A stretch of DNA of 20,877 nt, taken from the NCBI GenBank assembly GCA_027451565.1, contig DAIDJC010000023.1, forward strand, positions 1 to 20,877, read 5' to 3'. The stretch is from Limisphaerales bacterium (GTDB taxonomy: Bacteria > Verrucomicrobiota > Verrucomicrobiia > Limisphaerales > UBA11358). This document shows positions 1 to 7,598 of the stretch, in pieces (positions within the stretch are counted from its first letter, which is position 1; every line of letters starts with the position of its first letter). The notes beneath the pieces were generated by a model. It saw only the letters and a program-made list of their open reading frames with translations, did no database searches and was not told the DNA's origin. The translations under genes were made by a program, and so were the position numbers.

Positions 1-41
1 CTGATGCCGCCCAAAAGGTGGTCCAAGCCGTGAAACGCTAG
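1..41 (+). CDS. sucC: Succinyl-CoA ligase beta subunit, C-terminal end only
   Basis: Partial gene cut by the left edge. The frame starting at base 3 reads DAAQKVVQAVKR and stops at TAG (39-41). This resembles the end of E. coli SucC (DAAQQVVAAVEGK), and the next gene on the same strand is the alpha subunit sucD, so the beta subunit of the ADP/GDP-forming succinate-CoA ligase is the natural reading. With SucD it interconverts succinyl-CoA and succinate with substrate-level phosphorylation in the TCA cycle. Only 12 residues are visible, so the call rests on this short match plus context. Confidence 0.72.
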   Translation, partial: DAAQKVVQAVKR

Positions 42-457
42 TTCGTGCAATCGCCGGCACATGGCCCAGGATTCAACAGGCACAATTTTGCCCTGCCCCT
101 CCGCGGCGGCCTGCATGGTCCCCTCTCATTACATGGACCAGCCGCACCAGTCCGTAAACCTGGAACCATATCACCGTTTGATTGCCCTCCAAAAACAGAT
201 TGTTCTCATCAGCAGGCAGAACGAAAAAACCCGCGTCCAATGCGCATTGCTCAGGGATGGAGTCCGCTTGAACCATCGCTTGCCATTATCAAAGCCTTTC
301 CTGCTTCGAAAATTGTCCAGCGCCTGGATCGCCCGCTTTCGTCGGCTCGCCAAACCGTCCCTTTTACCCGTGCCCATCAATGAACAGGCTGCTTTTTAGA
401 CTCGCTGAATCCAAACTGAGTTGCCTCAACCCAAACCTTAATTCATAATTCTCTCCC
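42..457. other. Non-coding spacer between sucC and sucD
   Basis: A 416-bp stretch without a recognisable gene. Short open frames exist on both strands (for example 61-399 on plus; 73-276 and 171-380 on minus), but none translates to anything I recognise and they overlap one another. A 6-bp inverted repeat (TGGTCC at 116-121, GGACCA at 135-140) could form a small hairpin; it has no T-tract. I see no tRNA T-loop, SRP RNA core or insertion-sequence end. sucC and sucD usually abut or overlap, so the spacer is unusual. It could hold an internal promoter, a small RNA or a decayed gene. Confidence 0.6.
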
Positions 458-1360
458 ATGGCTATCCTCATTAAACCAGACACCAAAATTCTCATTCAGG
501 GCATCACCGGGAGTTTCGGCGGGCGCCACGCCGGTCTCTCCCTCGATTATGGCTCGTCCGTGGTTGCCGGCGTAACCCCGGGCAAGGGAGGACAATTTTT
601 CGAGCATAACAAACATCGAGTTCCCATTTTTGACACCGTTGCAGAAGCCGTCCGCGAGACCGGCGCCACGGCAAGCGCGGTTTTTGTTCCGCCACCTTTT
701 GCCGCGGATGCCATCCTGGAAGGCGCCAATGCCGCATTGGACCTGGTCGTGGCCATTACCGAGGGCATTCCCGTACGTGACATGATCCGGGTGAAACGTG
801 CCCTGGCGGGCAACACCCGAACCAGGCTGATCGGCCCAAACTGTCCCGGGTTGGTCACACCCGGCGAGGGCAAGGATTCCCATGGAGGCTGCCGCATTGG
901 AATCGCCCCGGGTTATATCCATAAAAAAGGTTCGATTGGAGTCGTATCCCGCAGCGGCACTCTCACCTATGAAGCCGTCTGGCAGCTCACCTCTCGTGGC
1001 GTGGGCCAATCCACGTGCGTCGGCATCGGCGGTGATCCTGTCAATGGAACCTCACACCTGGATGTCATCAAGCTTTTCAATGACGACCCGGAAACCAAAG
1101 GCATCATCATGATTGGAGAAATTGGAGGCAGCGCCGAGGAAGAGGCGGCCGATTGGATACGGCAGCATTGCAAAAAACCCGTGGCGGGCTTCATAGCCGG
1201 AGCCACAGCGCCGCCAGGCCGCCGAATGGGCCACGCGGGTGCCATTGTCAGCGGGGGACTGGGAACTGCCGAGGCCAAAATTGCCGCATTCAAAGCTGCT
1301 GGCATTGGCGTGGCCGCGACCCCAAGTGAAATGGCTGAAACCCTTCTCAAAATGATGTAA
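458..1360 (+). CDS. sucD: Succinyl-CoA ligase (ADP/GDP-forming) alpha subunit
   Basis: This 300-residue protein has the normal length for SucD. It forms the CoA-binding and phosphohistidine half of the cytosolic TCA-cycle enzyme that converts succinyl-CoA to succinate with NTP formation. Visible family features are the N-terminal CoA-binding Rossmann segment (GITGSFGG, about residues 15-22), IGPNCPG (125-131), SRSGTLTYEAV (164-174), GIGGDP (189-194), IGEIGGSAEEEAA (219-231) and the active-site histidine in GRRMGHAGAI (H259). Compared with E. coli SucD there is a 7-residue insertion, GKDSHGG (138-144), between TPGE and CRIGI. The ATG at 458 begins the conserved N-terminus; the pyrimidine-rich bases before it give no Shine-Dalgarno. 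Its partner sucC ends 416 bp upstream. A YggT-family gene follows after 49 bp and may share its transcript. Confidence 0.97.
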   Translation: MAILIKPDTKILIQGITGSFGGRHAGLSLDYGSSVVAGVTPGKGGQFFEHNKHRVPIFDTVAEAVRETGATASAVFVPPPFAADAILEGANAALDLVVAITEGIPVRDMIRVKRALAGNTRTRLIGPNCPGLVTPGEGKDSHGGCRIGIAPGYIHKKGSIGVVSRSGTLTYEAVWQLTSRGVGQSTCVGIGGDPVNGTSHLDVIKLFNDDPETKGIIMIGEIGGSAEEEAADWIRQHCKKPVAGFIAGATAPPGRRMGHAGAIVSGGLGTAEAKIAAFKAAGIGVAATPSEMAETLLKMM

Positions 1361-1409
1361 GGATGCTGGGATCCTGGATTTTGCCGTTTTTCACCAACTC
1401 TTTCCAGGC

Positions 1410-2240
1410 ATGGGCTACGTAGATTTGATTCTAAATCTGTCAGCCCTGCTGCTCTGGCTGAACTGGCGATCCATCCGTTTTGATCCACTCACCCGGAGGC
1501 TGCCCACCACTCTAATGGGCACTTTACGGCCAGCCAGCCCGTCCAAGTTGCATCGATGGCATTTTTTGCTGTTTGTCCTGCTCCTGCTGATTTTGCGGGG
1601 GGTTCTGTACCGATGGCTGGGCCCGGCCACTGGCAGCTTCACCACCTATCTGGATTTCTCTGTCACATCCCAGGGGTTCAGGCATGATTCCCTCATTCAG
1701 GATCTTGCTTTTTCAGTGATCAGTTTCGCGCGTTTTTTTATTCTTTTTTACCTTGTCCTCATTTTTATGGCCATTCTCAAGGGACCCCAGCCCATTGCCG
1801 GACTAATCCGCATTCCGCTGGGTCGCGTGTATGACTGGCCGCTCTGGGCTCTCCTTGTGACGCCCTTTTTGCTGGCAAGTGTGTCTTGGGGATTGGGAGG
1901 CTGGCTGATTGGGGAAATTCCGCCCCGTATCCACACTTCGGGAGCAATTCAATTTCAAGGCGCCTTGGTCATGGGTCTTTGCGCTTATTTGACCTGGAAA
2001 ATTCCCGCCTGCATCATCCTCACGCTGCACATTCTCAATACCTACATTTATTTTGGCCGGCACCCATTCTGGAATTTCATCAGTTCACTGGCACGCCGGC
2101 TTCTTCTGCCTTTGCAGGCAGTCCCGCTCAGGGTGGGTCGGGTGGATTTTGCTCCGCTCGTGCTCATGGCAATACTGCTTCTCCTTTTTCAGGCCGCTTC
2201 GCAGGTCCTGGCCTGGCTGTACATTCACCGTCTTCCCTGA
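1410..2240 (+). CDS. YggT family integral membrane protein
   Basis: This 276-residue protein is very hydrophobic, with about six likely transmembrane segments (near residues 5-18, 50-66, 98-123, 143-165, 183-207 and 245-270). The C-terminal half shows the YggT signature: an NTYIYFGRHPFWNF stretch (210-223), then a basic amphipathic region with RRLLLPLQAVP (229-239), then a glycine and VDFAPLVLMAILLLL before the last helix. The N-terminal half looks like a second, more divergent copy, giving the two-lobed YggT form. YggT proteins sit in the inner membrane; their biochemical role is poorly defined, with links to osmotic stress and cell division or chloroplast-type assembly in some groups. The gene lies 49 bp after sucD on the same strand. 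The exact function is not deducible here. Confidence 0.8.
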   Translation: MGYVDLILNLSALLLWLNWRSIRFDPLTRRLPTTLMGTLRPASPSKLHRWHFLLFVLLLLILRGVLYRWLGPATGSFTTYLDFSVTSQGFRHDSLIQDLAFSVISFARFFILFYLVLIFMAILKGPQPIAGLIRIPLGRVYDWPLWALLVTPFLLASVSWGLGGWLIGEIPPRIHTSGAIQFQGALVMGLCAYLTWKIPACIILTLHILNTYIYFGRHPFWNFISSLARRLLLPLQAVPLRVGRVDFAPLVLMAILLLLFQAASQVLAWLYIHRLP

Positions 2241-2458
2241 ACGCTCCTGCCTGGCATTGAAAGGCTGCAAAGGTCCGATTCTTGGAGCATTTCCATCAAA
2301 CAAGTGGCGCTGTGCGCGGTGTGAATGTAGGACGATCTTTTGGGTCTTGGGCTTCGTTTGGGCTCAGTTAAAGGATTTGTCAAACCTGCGCCTTCGCAAA
2401 CCCTCGCTCAAGTCCAAAAATCCTAGTCGCCCAGCGCCATATCTTTTCGGCCAATGCT

Positions 2459-3577
2459 CTAACTTTCGCAGGCCAGGGGCAAACGCACGGTAACAATCGC
2501 CCCCTCACCGGGCTGACTTCTAATTTCCAGGGTGCCCCCGTGAATCTCCACAAGCTTTCGGGATATGGTCAAACCCAGGCCCAAACCACCAGTGTCCTGC
2601 ATTCTCCGTTCAAATTGCATGTAGGCGTCTATCCTCTTGAGATGTTCCGTGGAAAACCCCCGTCCTTGATCTTTCACCACCAATTCCAGTTCATCGCCTG
2701 CGATTCCCAGTTTCACATTCACAGGCTTGCCTGGCTCTGAGAAATGAAACGCATTTTGCACCAATTCCCCCACGACTTTTTTGAAATACTGCTCTTGTAT
2801 GGCCACCGACCCATCGTCCGCTTGCAGCTTGAGATCCTGCATCCTGTTGCAGAGGTCCGCCACACCCACCGACACCTCGCGCACCTGGTCCCCCGCCTGA
2901 CGTGTCACTGCTTTGCGCATTTCCAACACGCTTCGTTCGTCCTTGCCCACAATCTCCAGTTGGGCATGAATCAAAAAATTCTCAATCAACCGCTCCAGGC
3001 GCCGCCCGGATTCCGCCATTTCCCGCCCCATCTCAGCCACCTCCTCAGATTTGAGGTTCGCCGCGGACTCCGCGAGCAATTCCGCGTTCGACAAAATTCC
3101 GTTCAATGGCGTGCGCATTTCATGCGGCAGCATCAGGCTGATTTGTGTTTGGAGTTCGGTCAGCTTGCGCTCGGCATCCTCACGCACCGTCTGCACTTTC
3201 TTGAGCCGCGCATCCACCGCCGCGTAGAGTTCCTCAATCCGAAACGGCTTGGGAAGATAATCATCCGCCCCCATTTCCATCCCATGCCTCATCCCCCTCG
3301 CATCCGCCAGACCGGTCATCAAAATAAACGGCGTGGCCGCAGTCCTTTGGTCGCCTCTCAACTTCTCCAAAGCCACATACCCTTCCCCGGTTTTTCCCAT
3401 GTTTACATCGCAAATGACCAGGTCCGGCAAAATTTCCCACGCCATGCGCACCCCGGCTTCACTGCTTACCGCTTCCGCCACCTCATATCCCTCCTGCGTC
3501 AGCGCCAGATTGATCATCTCACGCAACCAGTCTTCATCATCAATCACCAGGATTTTTCGCTTCGCCTTTTTATCCAT
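2459..3577 (-). CDS. Response-regulator/histidine kinase hybrid (REC-HisKA-HATPase)
   Basis: The protein is 372 residues from the ATG at 3577; an adjacent GTG at 3580 is the alternative start. An N-terminal receiver domain (about 5-125) has the acidic pair D13-D14, phosphoacceptor D57 in VICDVNMG, T88 and K110 in LPKPF. A short coiled linker leads to a HisKA dimerisation domain with H152 in PHEMRTPLNG. The HATPase domain follows, with N-box N275 (ELVQNAFHF), G1 box KDQGRGF (302-308) and G2 box GGLGLGLT (330-337). There is no transmembrane segment, so it should be cytosolic. It probably receives a phosphoryl group or signal through its own receiver and passes it on. No partner regulator is adjacent. 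Upstream purines do not form a clear Shine-Dalgarno. The gene is convergent with the YggT gene, 218 bp away. Confidence 0.93.
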   Translation of the reverse strand: MDKKAKRKILVIDDEDWLREMINLALTQEGYEVAEAVSSEAGVRMAWEILPDLVICDVNMGKTGEGYVALEKLRGDQRTAATPFILMTGLADARGMRHGMEMGADDYLPKPFRIEELYAAVDARLKKVQTVREDAERKLTELQTQISLMLPHEMRTPLNGILSNAELLAESAANLKSEEVAEMGREMAESGRRLERLIENFLIHAQLEIVGKDERSVLEMRKAVTRQAGDQVREVSVGVADLCNRMQDLKLQADDGSVAIQEQYFKKVVGELVQNAFHFSEPGKPVNVKLGIAGDELELVVKDQGRGFSTEHLKRIDAYMQFERRMQDTGGLGLGLTISRKLVEIHGGTLEIRSQPGEGAIVTVRLPLACES

Positions 3578-3792
3578 CACAGGTTTAAATTAATCTTTCA
3601 TTCCAAGCAGGTTTCATTCCAAAAAATCCAGCTTTTCCCCTGCTTTTCTCTAATTTGCCCCCAAAAACGGATGGTTGGATTTGCCACGATTCGCATTCAC
3701 AAAACCCACCCCCCCGCAATTCTTTCATGGGTCTAAGGCAGCACCCTCAGCAAAGTGGCACTTTTTTTTACAACCGCCCATCAAAACTGTCT

Positions 3793-3818
3793 AAAAAGGA
3801 GCCAGACCGGTTGGGTCC
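3793..3818 (-). terminator. Probable rho-independent terminator of gltA
   Basis: On the minus strand the bases just past the gltA stop read GGACCCA, then ACCGGTC, then TGGCTCC, followed by TTTTT. The two arms pair over seven positions with one C-C mismatch around a 7-nt loop, and the T-run begins immediately after the stem. The stem begins 14 bp past the gltA stop codon, as expected for an intrinsic terminator. The stem is modest, so strength is uncertain. Confidence 0.58.
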
Positions 3819-3832
3819 AATTTCTCCAAGCT

Positions 3833-5131
3833 TCATTTGCCCCGCTGATCCACTCCCAGATACGGGTTGATGGTTTTGCCCATGTAAACCTGCCGTGGCC
3901 GGTAAATGCGGCTCTTGGGATCATCCATGATTTCCTTGTAGTTGGCGATCCATCCCGGCATGCGGCCTATGGCAAAAATCACCGTGAACATTTCTACAGG
4001 TATCCCTATCGCCCGCATGATGATGCCGCTATAAAAATCCACATTGGGGTATAATTTCCGCTCCACAAAATAGGGGTCCTTGAGAGCGGCTTCCTCCAGT
4101 TTTTTGGCAATGTCCAGAAGCGGATCCGTGATGTGCAGCTTTTCCAGCACACTGTCGCAGGCCCGTTTGATGATTTTAGCCCGGGGATCGTGGTTTTTGT
4201 AAACCCGGTGCCCAAATCCCATCAGCTTTTTACCGCTGTTTTTATCCTTGGCGGACATGATGAATTTGGAGCCGTCATCCCCCTCCTTGTGGATCTGGTC
4301 CAGCATTTCCAAGACCGCTTGGTTGGCGCCACCATGCAACGGCCCCCATAAGGCGCAAACACCGGCTGCGCAGCTTGCAAAAAGGTTCGCCTGGCTTGAT
4401 GCCACCATGCGTACAGTGGAGGTCGAGCAGTTCTGCTCATGGTCCGCATGCAAAAGAAATATTAAATCCAGAGCCTTTACCACTTCGGGCTTCAATTCAA
4501 AATCCTCATACGGCATGGAAAACAGCATGTGCAAAAAATTGGCCGTATATTTGTAACTTTGTTTCGGGTAAATCAGCGGCAAACCATGGGATTTGCGGTA
4601 AGAGTAAGCCGCAATGGTCCGCACCTGCGAAATCAGCTTGGCCACGTAAACGTCAAATTGTCGCAACTTGCCCCATTGCCAGTTCATCAAGCCCTCGTCA
4701 AAGCAACTGGCTGCATTGATCATGGATGAAAGTATCGCCATCGGATGCGCCCCGGTGGGAAAACCTTCAAAATGATACTTCATGTCTTCGTGCAGAAACT
4801 GGTGCTCCGCCAGAAGGTCGCTAAAATGTTTGAATTGCTTCGCATCGGGCAGGGTCCCGTAGATCAATAGATAAGCCGTTTCAATGAAATTAGACTTTTC
4901 AGCCAGCTCCTCGATTGGAATGCCCCGGTATCGCAAAATACCCTGGTCACCATCAATGAAGGTCACTTTGCTCACGCAGGAACCAGTGTTTCCATATCCG
5001 TCATCCAAGGTGATGTACCCCGTGCTCGCCCTCAAGGCGCTCACGTCCAGCGCTTTTTCCCCCTCAGTCCCAACCAATGTCGGAAGTGAGAATTGCTTTC
5101 CGTCCAGTTCCAGTTTGGCTTGTGTGCTCAT
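3833..5131 (-). CDS. gltA: Citrate synthase
   Basis: The protein is 432 residues, close to E. coli GltA (427). It condenses oxaloacetate with acetyl-CoA to citrate, the entry step of the TCA cycle, in the cytosol. The catalytic residues are all visible: H231 in LLHADHEQN, H266 in GPLHGGAN, H308 in GFGHRVYKNHDPR, and D365 in LYPNVDFYSG. The N-terminal extension before the core is of the kind seen in the hexameric, NADH-inhibited Gram-negative type, suggesting that form. I chose the ATG at 5131, preceded by GAGG (5135-5138) three bases upstream. An in-frame TTG at 5143 with its own AGGG would add four residues. The gene is divergent from cysS, with a 364-bp gap, and is followed by a probable terminator. 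Confidence 0.97.
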   Translation of the reverse strand: MSTQAKLELDGKQFSLPTLVGTEGEKALDVSALRASTGYITLDDGYGNTGSCVSKVTFIDGDQGILRYRGIPIEELAEKSNFIETAYLLIYGTLPDAKQFKHFSDLLAEHQFLHEDMKYHFEGFPTGAHPMAILSSMINAASCFDEGLMNWQWGKLRQFDVYVAKLISQVRTIAAYSYRKSHGLPLIYPKQSYKYTANFLHMLFSMPYEDFELKPEVVKALDLIFLLHADHEQNCSTSTVRMVASSQANLFASCAAGVCALWGPLHGGANQAVLEMLDQIHKEGDDGSKFIMSAKDKNSGKKLMGFGHRVYKNHDPRAKIIKRACDSVLEKLHITDPLLDIAKKLEEAALKDPYFVERKLYPNVDFYSGIIMRAIGIPVEMFTVIFAIGRMPGWIANYKEIMDDPKSRIYRPRQVYMGKTINPYLGVDQRGK

Positions 5132-5276
5132 ATTCCTCGTCAATGTCCCTGTTGCATTAATTTACCTGATATGACTTTGCCGCTGCGGGCAACCGATGGC
5201 AAGCCACGAAAACATTTTTTTCAGGAATTTATTTAAGTTAACCTCAACCATCAGGGTCATTTGAACATTTCAAGGG

Positions 5277-5300
5277 ATGCATTCCGCCATGCATTTCGGC
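5277..5300. repeat. Two-copy 12-bp tandem repeat
   Basis: ATGCATTCCGCC (5277-5288) is followed directly by ATGCATTTCGGC (5289-5300), matching at 10 of 12 positions. Each copy contains the palindrome ATGCAT. It lies roughly 150 bp from the gltA start and 195 bp from the cysS start, so it could be a regulator-binding site. Chance is not excluded for so short a repeat. Confidence 0.5.
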
Positions 5301-5304
5301 TCCG

Positions 5305-5331
5305 CCAAGGTGACTAGGCCGGGCGCCTTGG
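5305..5331 (+). other. Stem-loop upstream of cysS
   Basis: CCAAGG (5305-5310) and CCTTGG (5326-5331) are perfect inverted repeats. The stem extends inward by a wobble pair and a G-C pair (CCAAGGTG against CGCCTTGG), leaving an 11-nt GC-rich loop. It is followed by TTTAAAA rather than a long T-run, so terminator function is doubtful. It could be part of the cysS leader or a structure near the gltA promoter. Confidence 0.4.
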
Positions 5332-5495
5332 TTTAAAATTCCGGGCCAACAATAACCCCCGCAAATCTGTCGCCCAGCTTTGATGATTTGGCCTTGGATC
5401 GCCAGAATTTCATTTTGCAGCATCCCGTTTTCGTGGAACTCCCTTTTTCCATTTTCTTTTTCCTCGTCCAGCCATTAATTTGGTCCGGGTAAAAC

Positions 5496-6926
5496 ATGGC
5501 ATTGAACCTTTTCAACACGCTCACGCGAACCATCCAGCCTTTCGAACCGATTGAAAAAGAAGGAAATAATGTAGGGCTTTACTGTTGCGGCCCAACAGTT
5601 TATGATTACGCTCACATCGGCAATTGGCGTACATTTGTCTTTGCAGACCTTGTCCGGAGGGCCCTCCAATTCCAAGGTTTTACCGTGCGCCATGTCATGA
5701 ATATCACCGATGTGGAGGATAAAATCATCCAGCGCGCCCAGGAACGGCAGGTTTCCCTCGAATCCTTCACGCGGTCTTACGAGCAGGCTTTCCTGGAGGA
5801 TCTCCAGAGCCTGAGCTGCCTCAAGCCGCACCAAACACCCCGCGCCACAGATCACATCGCTGAAATCATTGGGATGATTCAGCAACTCATCCAGCGAGGG
5901 TTTGCCTACCGCACCCCGGATGGTTCGGTGTGGTTTAGCATCCATAAATACGCCGCTGCAGGTCATCAATACGGTCGTCTCCTGCCCATTCAATTAGACG
6001 AATTGCGCGTTGGAGAACGGGTGGCCACCGATGAATACGCCAAGGAAGCCGCCTCAGACTTTGCCCTCTGGAAAGCCCGTGTCCCTGCAGATGGGTCCAT
6101 TTTCTGGCCATCCCCGTTTGGTGATGGACGTCCGGGTTGGCACATTGAATGTTCCGCCATGTCCGTGAAGGCCCTGGGACCCACATTTGACCTCCACCTG
6201 GGCGGGGAAGACCTGAAATTCCCCCATCATGAGGATGAAATTGCCCAAAGCGAAGGGGCAACCGGCAAGCCTTTCGCCCGATTCTGGCTCCATGGCGCCC
6301 ACCTTCTGGTGGAGGGCAAAAAAATGAGTAAATCGCTTGGAAACTTTTTCACGTTGCGCGATCTCCTCACCCGGGGGTTTTCAGGCCGGGAGGTTCGATG
6401 TCTCCTGCTCACCGCGCACTATCGTGAGACTTTTAATTTCACCGTGGATGGATTGCATGCCGCCCGATCCTCTCTTTCCCGCTTGGATGAATGCCTGGAC
6501 AAGTTGAAGGCCGCCGCCGGCCCCCAAACCCCTCCCATCTCCACCACCCCGCATGCGGCATCGGTCGAGTTGCTGAAGACCTTTGGGGAGGCTATTTGCG
6601 ATGACCTAAATATTTCCGCAGCTTGGGCTGCTGTTTTTAAGTGGGTTTCCGCCATCAACCGTCAAGCCGCCACCGCTGCGTTGAACCCCGCAGACGCCAG
6701 CATGGCCTTGGCAGCTTGGGAACGCGTGGATTCAGTCCTGGGAATGGGTTCACGACCCACCACAAGCGCGCCGCCTGAAATCATGGCCCTGGCCCAGGAA
6801 CGCACCGAAGCCAAAAAAAACCGCGATTTTAAGCGGGCGGACACCTTGCGGGCCCAACTTAAAGCTCTCGGCTGGGTGATTGAAGACACCCCCGATGGAA
6901 TCAAACTGAAAAAAACAGAGCCATGA
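5496..6926 (+). CDS. cysS: Cysteinyl-tRNA synthetase
   Basis: This 476-residue class I aminoacyl-tRNA synthetase charges tRNA-Cys with cysteine in the cytosol. The HIGH-type motif is HIGN (40-43) and the KMSKS loop is KKMSKSLGN (275-283). Zinc ligands match the family: C31 in CCGPTVYD, C219 in WHIECSAMS, H244 and E248 in KFPHHEDEIA. The C-terminal DALR/anticodon-binding part is present to the usual length, including ERTEAKKNRDFKRADTLRAQL before the end. The ATG at 5496 begins the expected N-terminus (ALNLFNTLTR); GGGT just upstream is a weak ribosome-binding site. The last codons overlap the tmk start by 4 bp (ATGA), so the two genes are translationally coupled. No T-box leader was found. Confidence 0.97.
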   Translation: MALNLFNTLTRTIQPFEPIEKEGNNVGLYCCGPTVYDYAHIGNWRTFVFADLVRRALQFQGFTVRHVMNITDVEDKIIQRAQERQVSLESFTRSYEQAFLEDLQSLSCLKPHQTPRATDHIAEIIGMIQQLIQRGFAYRTPDGSVWFSIHKYAAAGHQYGRLLPIQLDELRVGERVATDEYAKEAASDFALWKARVPADGSIFWPSPFGDGRPGWHIECSAMSVKALGPTFDLHLGGEDLKFPHHEDEIAQSEGATGKPFARFWLHGAHLLVEGKKMSKSLGNFFTLRDLLTRGFSGREVRCLLLTAHYRETFNFTVDGLHAARSSLSRLDECLDKLKAAAGPQTPPISTTPHAASVELLKTFGEAICDDLNISAAWAAVFKWVSAINRQAATAALNPADASMALAAWERVDSVLGMGSRPTTSAPPEIMALAQERTEAKKNRDFKRADTLRAQLKALGWVIEDTPDGIKLKKTEP

Positions 6927-7573
6927 CTGACCGGGGGCGTTTCATTACTTTTGAAGGATCGGAAGGTTGCGGAAAATCCACCCAGATCCGCATGCTTGCC
7001 GAGCGCCTGCGCCAGCGCGGCCTTGTCGTCCGCACCCTGCGTGAGCCGGGGGGGACATCCATAGGCGAGGAAATCCGGCACACCCTCCAGCATAGTTCAC
7101 AAAACCATCTCATGACTGCGGAGGCTGAGCTTTTGCTCATGAATGCCAGCCGCGCCCAACTCGTGCGTGAAATCATTCGTCCCGCTCTTGAGGCCGGCGA
7201 ATTTGTCCTGTGCGACCGTTTTCTTGATTCCACCCACGCCTACCAAGGGCATGGACGGCAGCTCCCGCTTGATCTTGTGCAAACCATCACCCAATTTGCC
7301 GTGGGTGAAACGCTGCCTCACCTTACCTTTTTGCTCATCGTTTCGCCGCAAGAGGGAGCCAAGCGCATCCAATTGAGGCAGGCCACGGCCACTCCGCAGC
7401 GTGATCGAATTGAAGAAGCGGATGCCGCCTTTTTTGAAAGGGTCCAAAGGGGTTTTCAACAACTGGCCGCCCAACATTCCAAGCGAATCAAAATAGTGGA
7501 CGGGACTCCATCCCCCGAAAAGGTGAGCCTTGATATTTGGAATCATATTCAACCCTTTCTCCCGGTCCGGTGA
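6923..7573 (+). CDS. tmk: Thymidylate kinase (dTMP kinase)
   Basis: This 216-residue cytosolic nucleotide kinase phosphorylates dTMP to dTDP with ATP, an essential step of dTTP synthesis. The P-loop is EGSEGCGKST (11-20), followed by the dTMP-binding REPGGT (40-45), the DRF motif D98-R99-F100 in LCDRFLDST, and an Ala-Tyr-Gln-Gly stretch (106-109). The LID region around residues 158-175 carries arginines (QRDRIEEAD) as in the Gram-negative type. Length and motif order are normal. Its ATG overlaps the cysS stop (ATGA), so it is the second gene of a cysS-tmk operon. It converges with tilS, only 25 bp separating the two stops. Confidence 0.96.
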   Translation: MTDRGRFITFEGSEGCGKSTQIRMLAERLRQRGLVVRTLREPGGTSIGEEIRHTLQHSSQNHLMTAEAELLLMNASRAQLVREIIRPALEAGEFVLCDRFLDSTHAYQGHGRQLPLDLVQTITQFAVGETLPHLTFLLIVSPQEGAKRIQLRQATATPQRDRIEEADAAFFERVQRGFQQLAAQHSKRIKIVDGTPSPEKVSLDIWNHIQPFLPVR

Positions 7574-7598
7574 TTAGGGCTGGCATGAAACCCTCGGA

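Larger units (their letters stand above)
5132..5495. other. Divergent intergenic region between gltA and cysS
   Basis: This 364-bp gap must hold the promoters of gltA (leftward) and cysS (rightward). An AT-rich stretch at about 5211-5240 (poly-T, then ATTTATTTAAGTTAACC) is the likeliest gltA promoter area, but I cannot assign convincing -35 and -10 boxes. A two-copy 12-bp tandem repeat (5277-5300) and a stem-loop (5305-5331) sit in the middle and are listed separately. No coding frame here resembles a protein. No tRNA and no T-box element (TGGNACCGCG) was seen in front of cysS. Confidence 0.6.

Noticed and set aside
61..399. 112-codon plus-strand frame in the sucC-sucD spacer
   Set aside because: No recognisable motif, competes with another 112-codon frame shifted by one, and has no ribosome-binding site; kept only as part of the spacer description.
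967..1488. 173-codon minus-strand frame over sucD
   Set aside because: It is antisense to the conserved sucD coding sequence and shows no domain.
2744..3736. Long plus-strand open frame of 330 codons
   Set aside because: It lies antisense to the conserved REC-histidine kinase, is rich in His/Arg/Pro as expected of a shadow frame, and matches nothing I recognise.
5132..5495. T-box leader for cysS
   Set aside because: No T-box core (TGGNACCGCG) and no specifier-stem pattern is present; T-boxes are mainly found in Firmicutes and relatives.
7574..7598. Hairpin terminator between convergent tmk and tilS
   Set aside because: Only a 4-bp AGGG/CCCT pairing is available, with no T-run on either strand.
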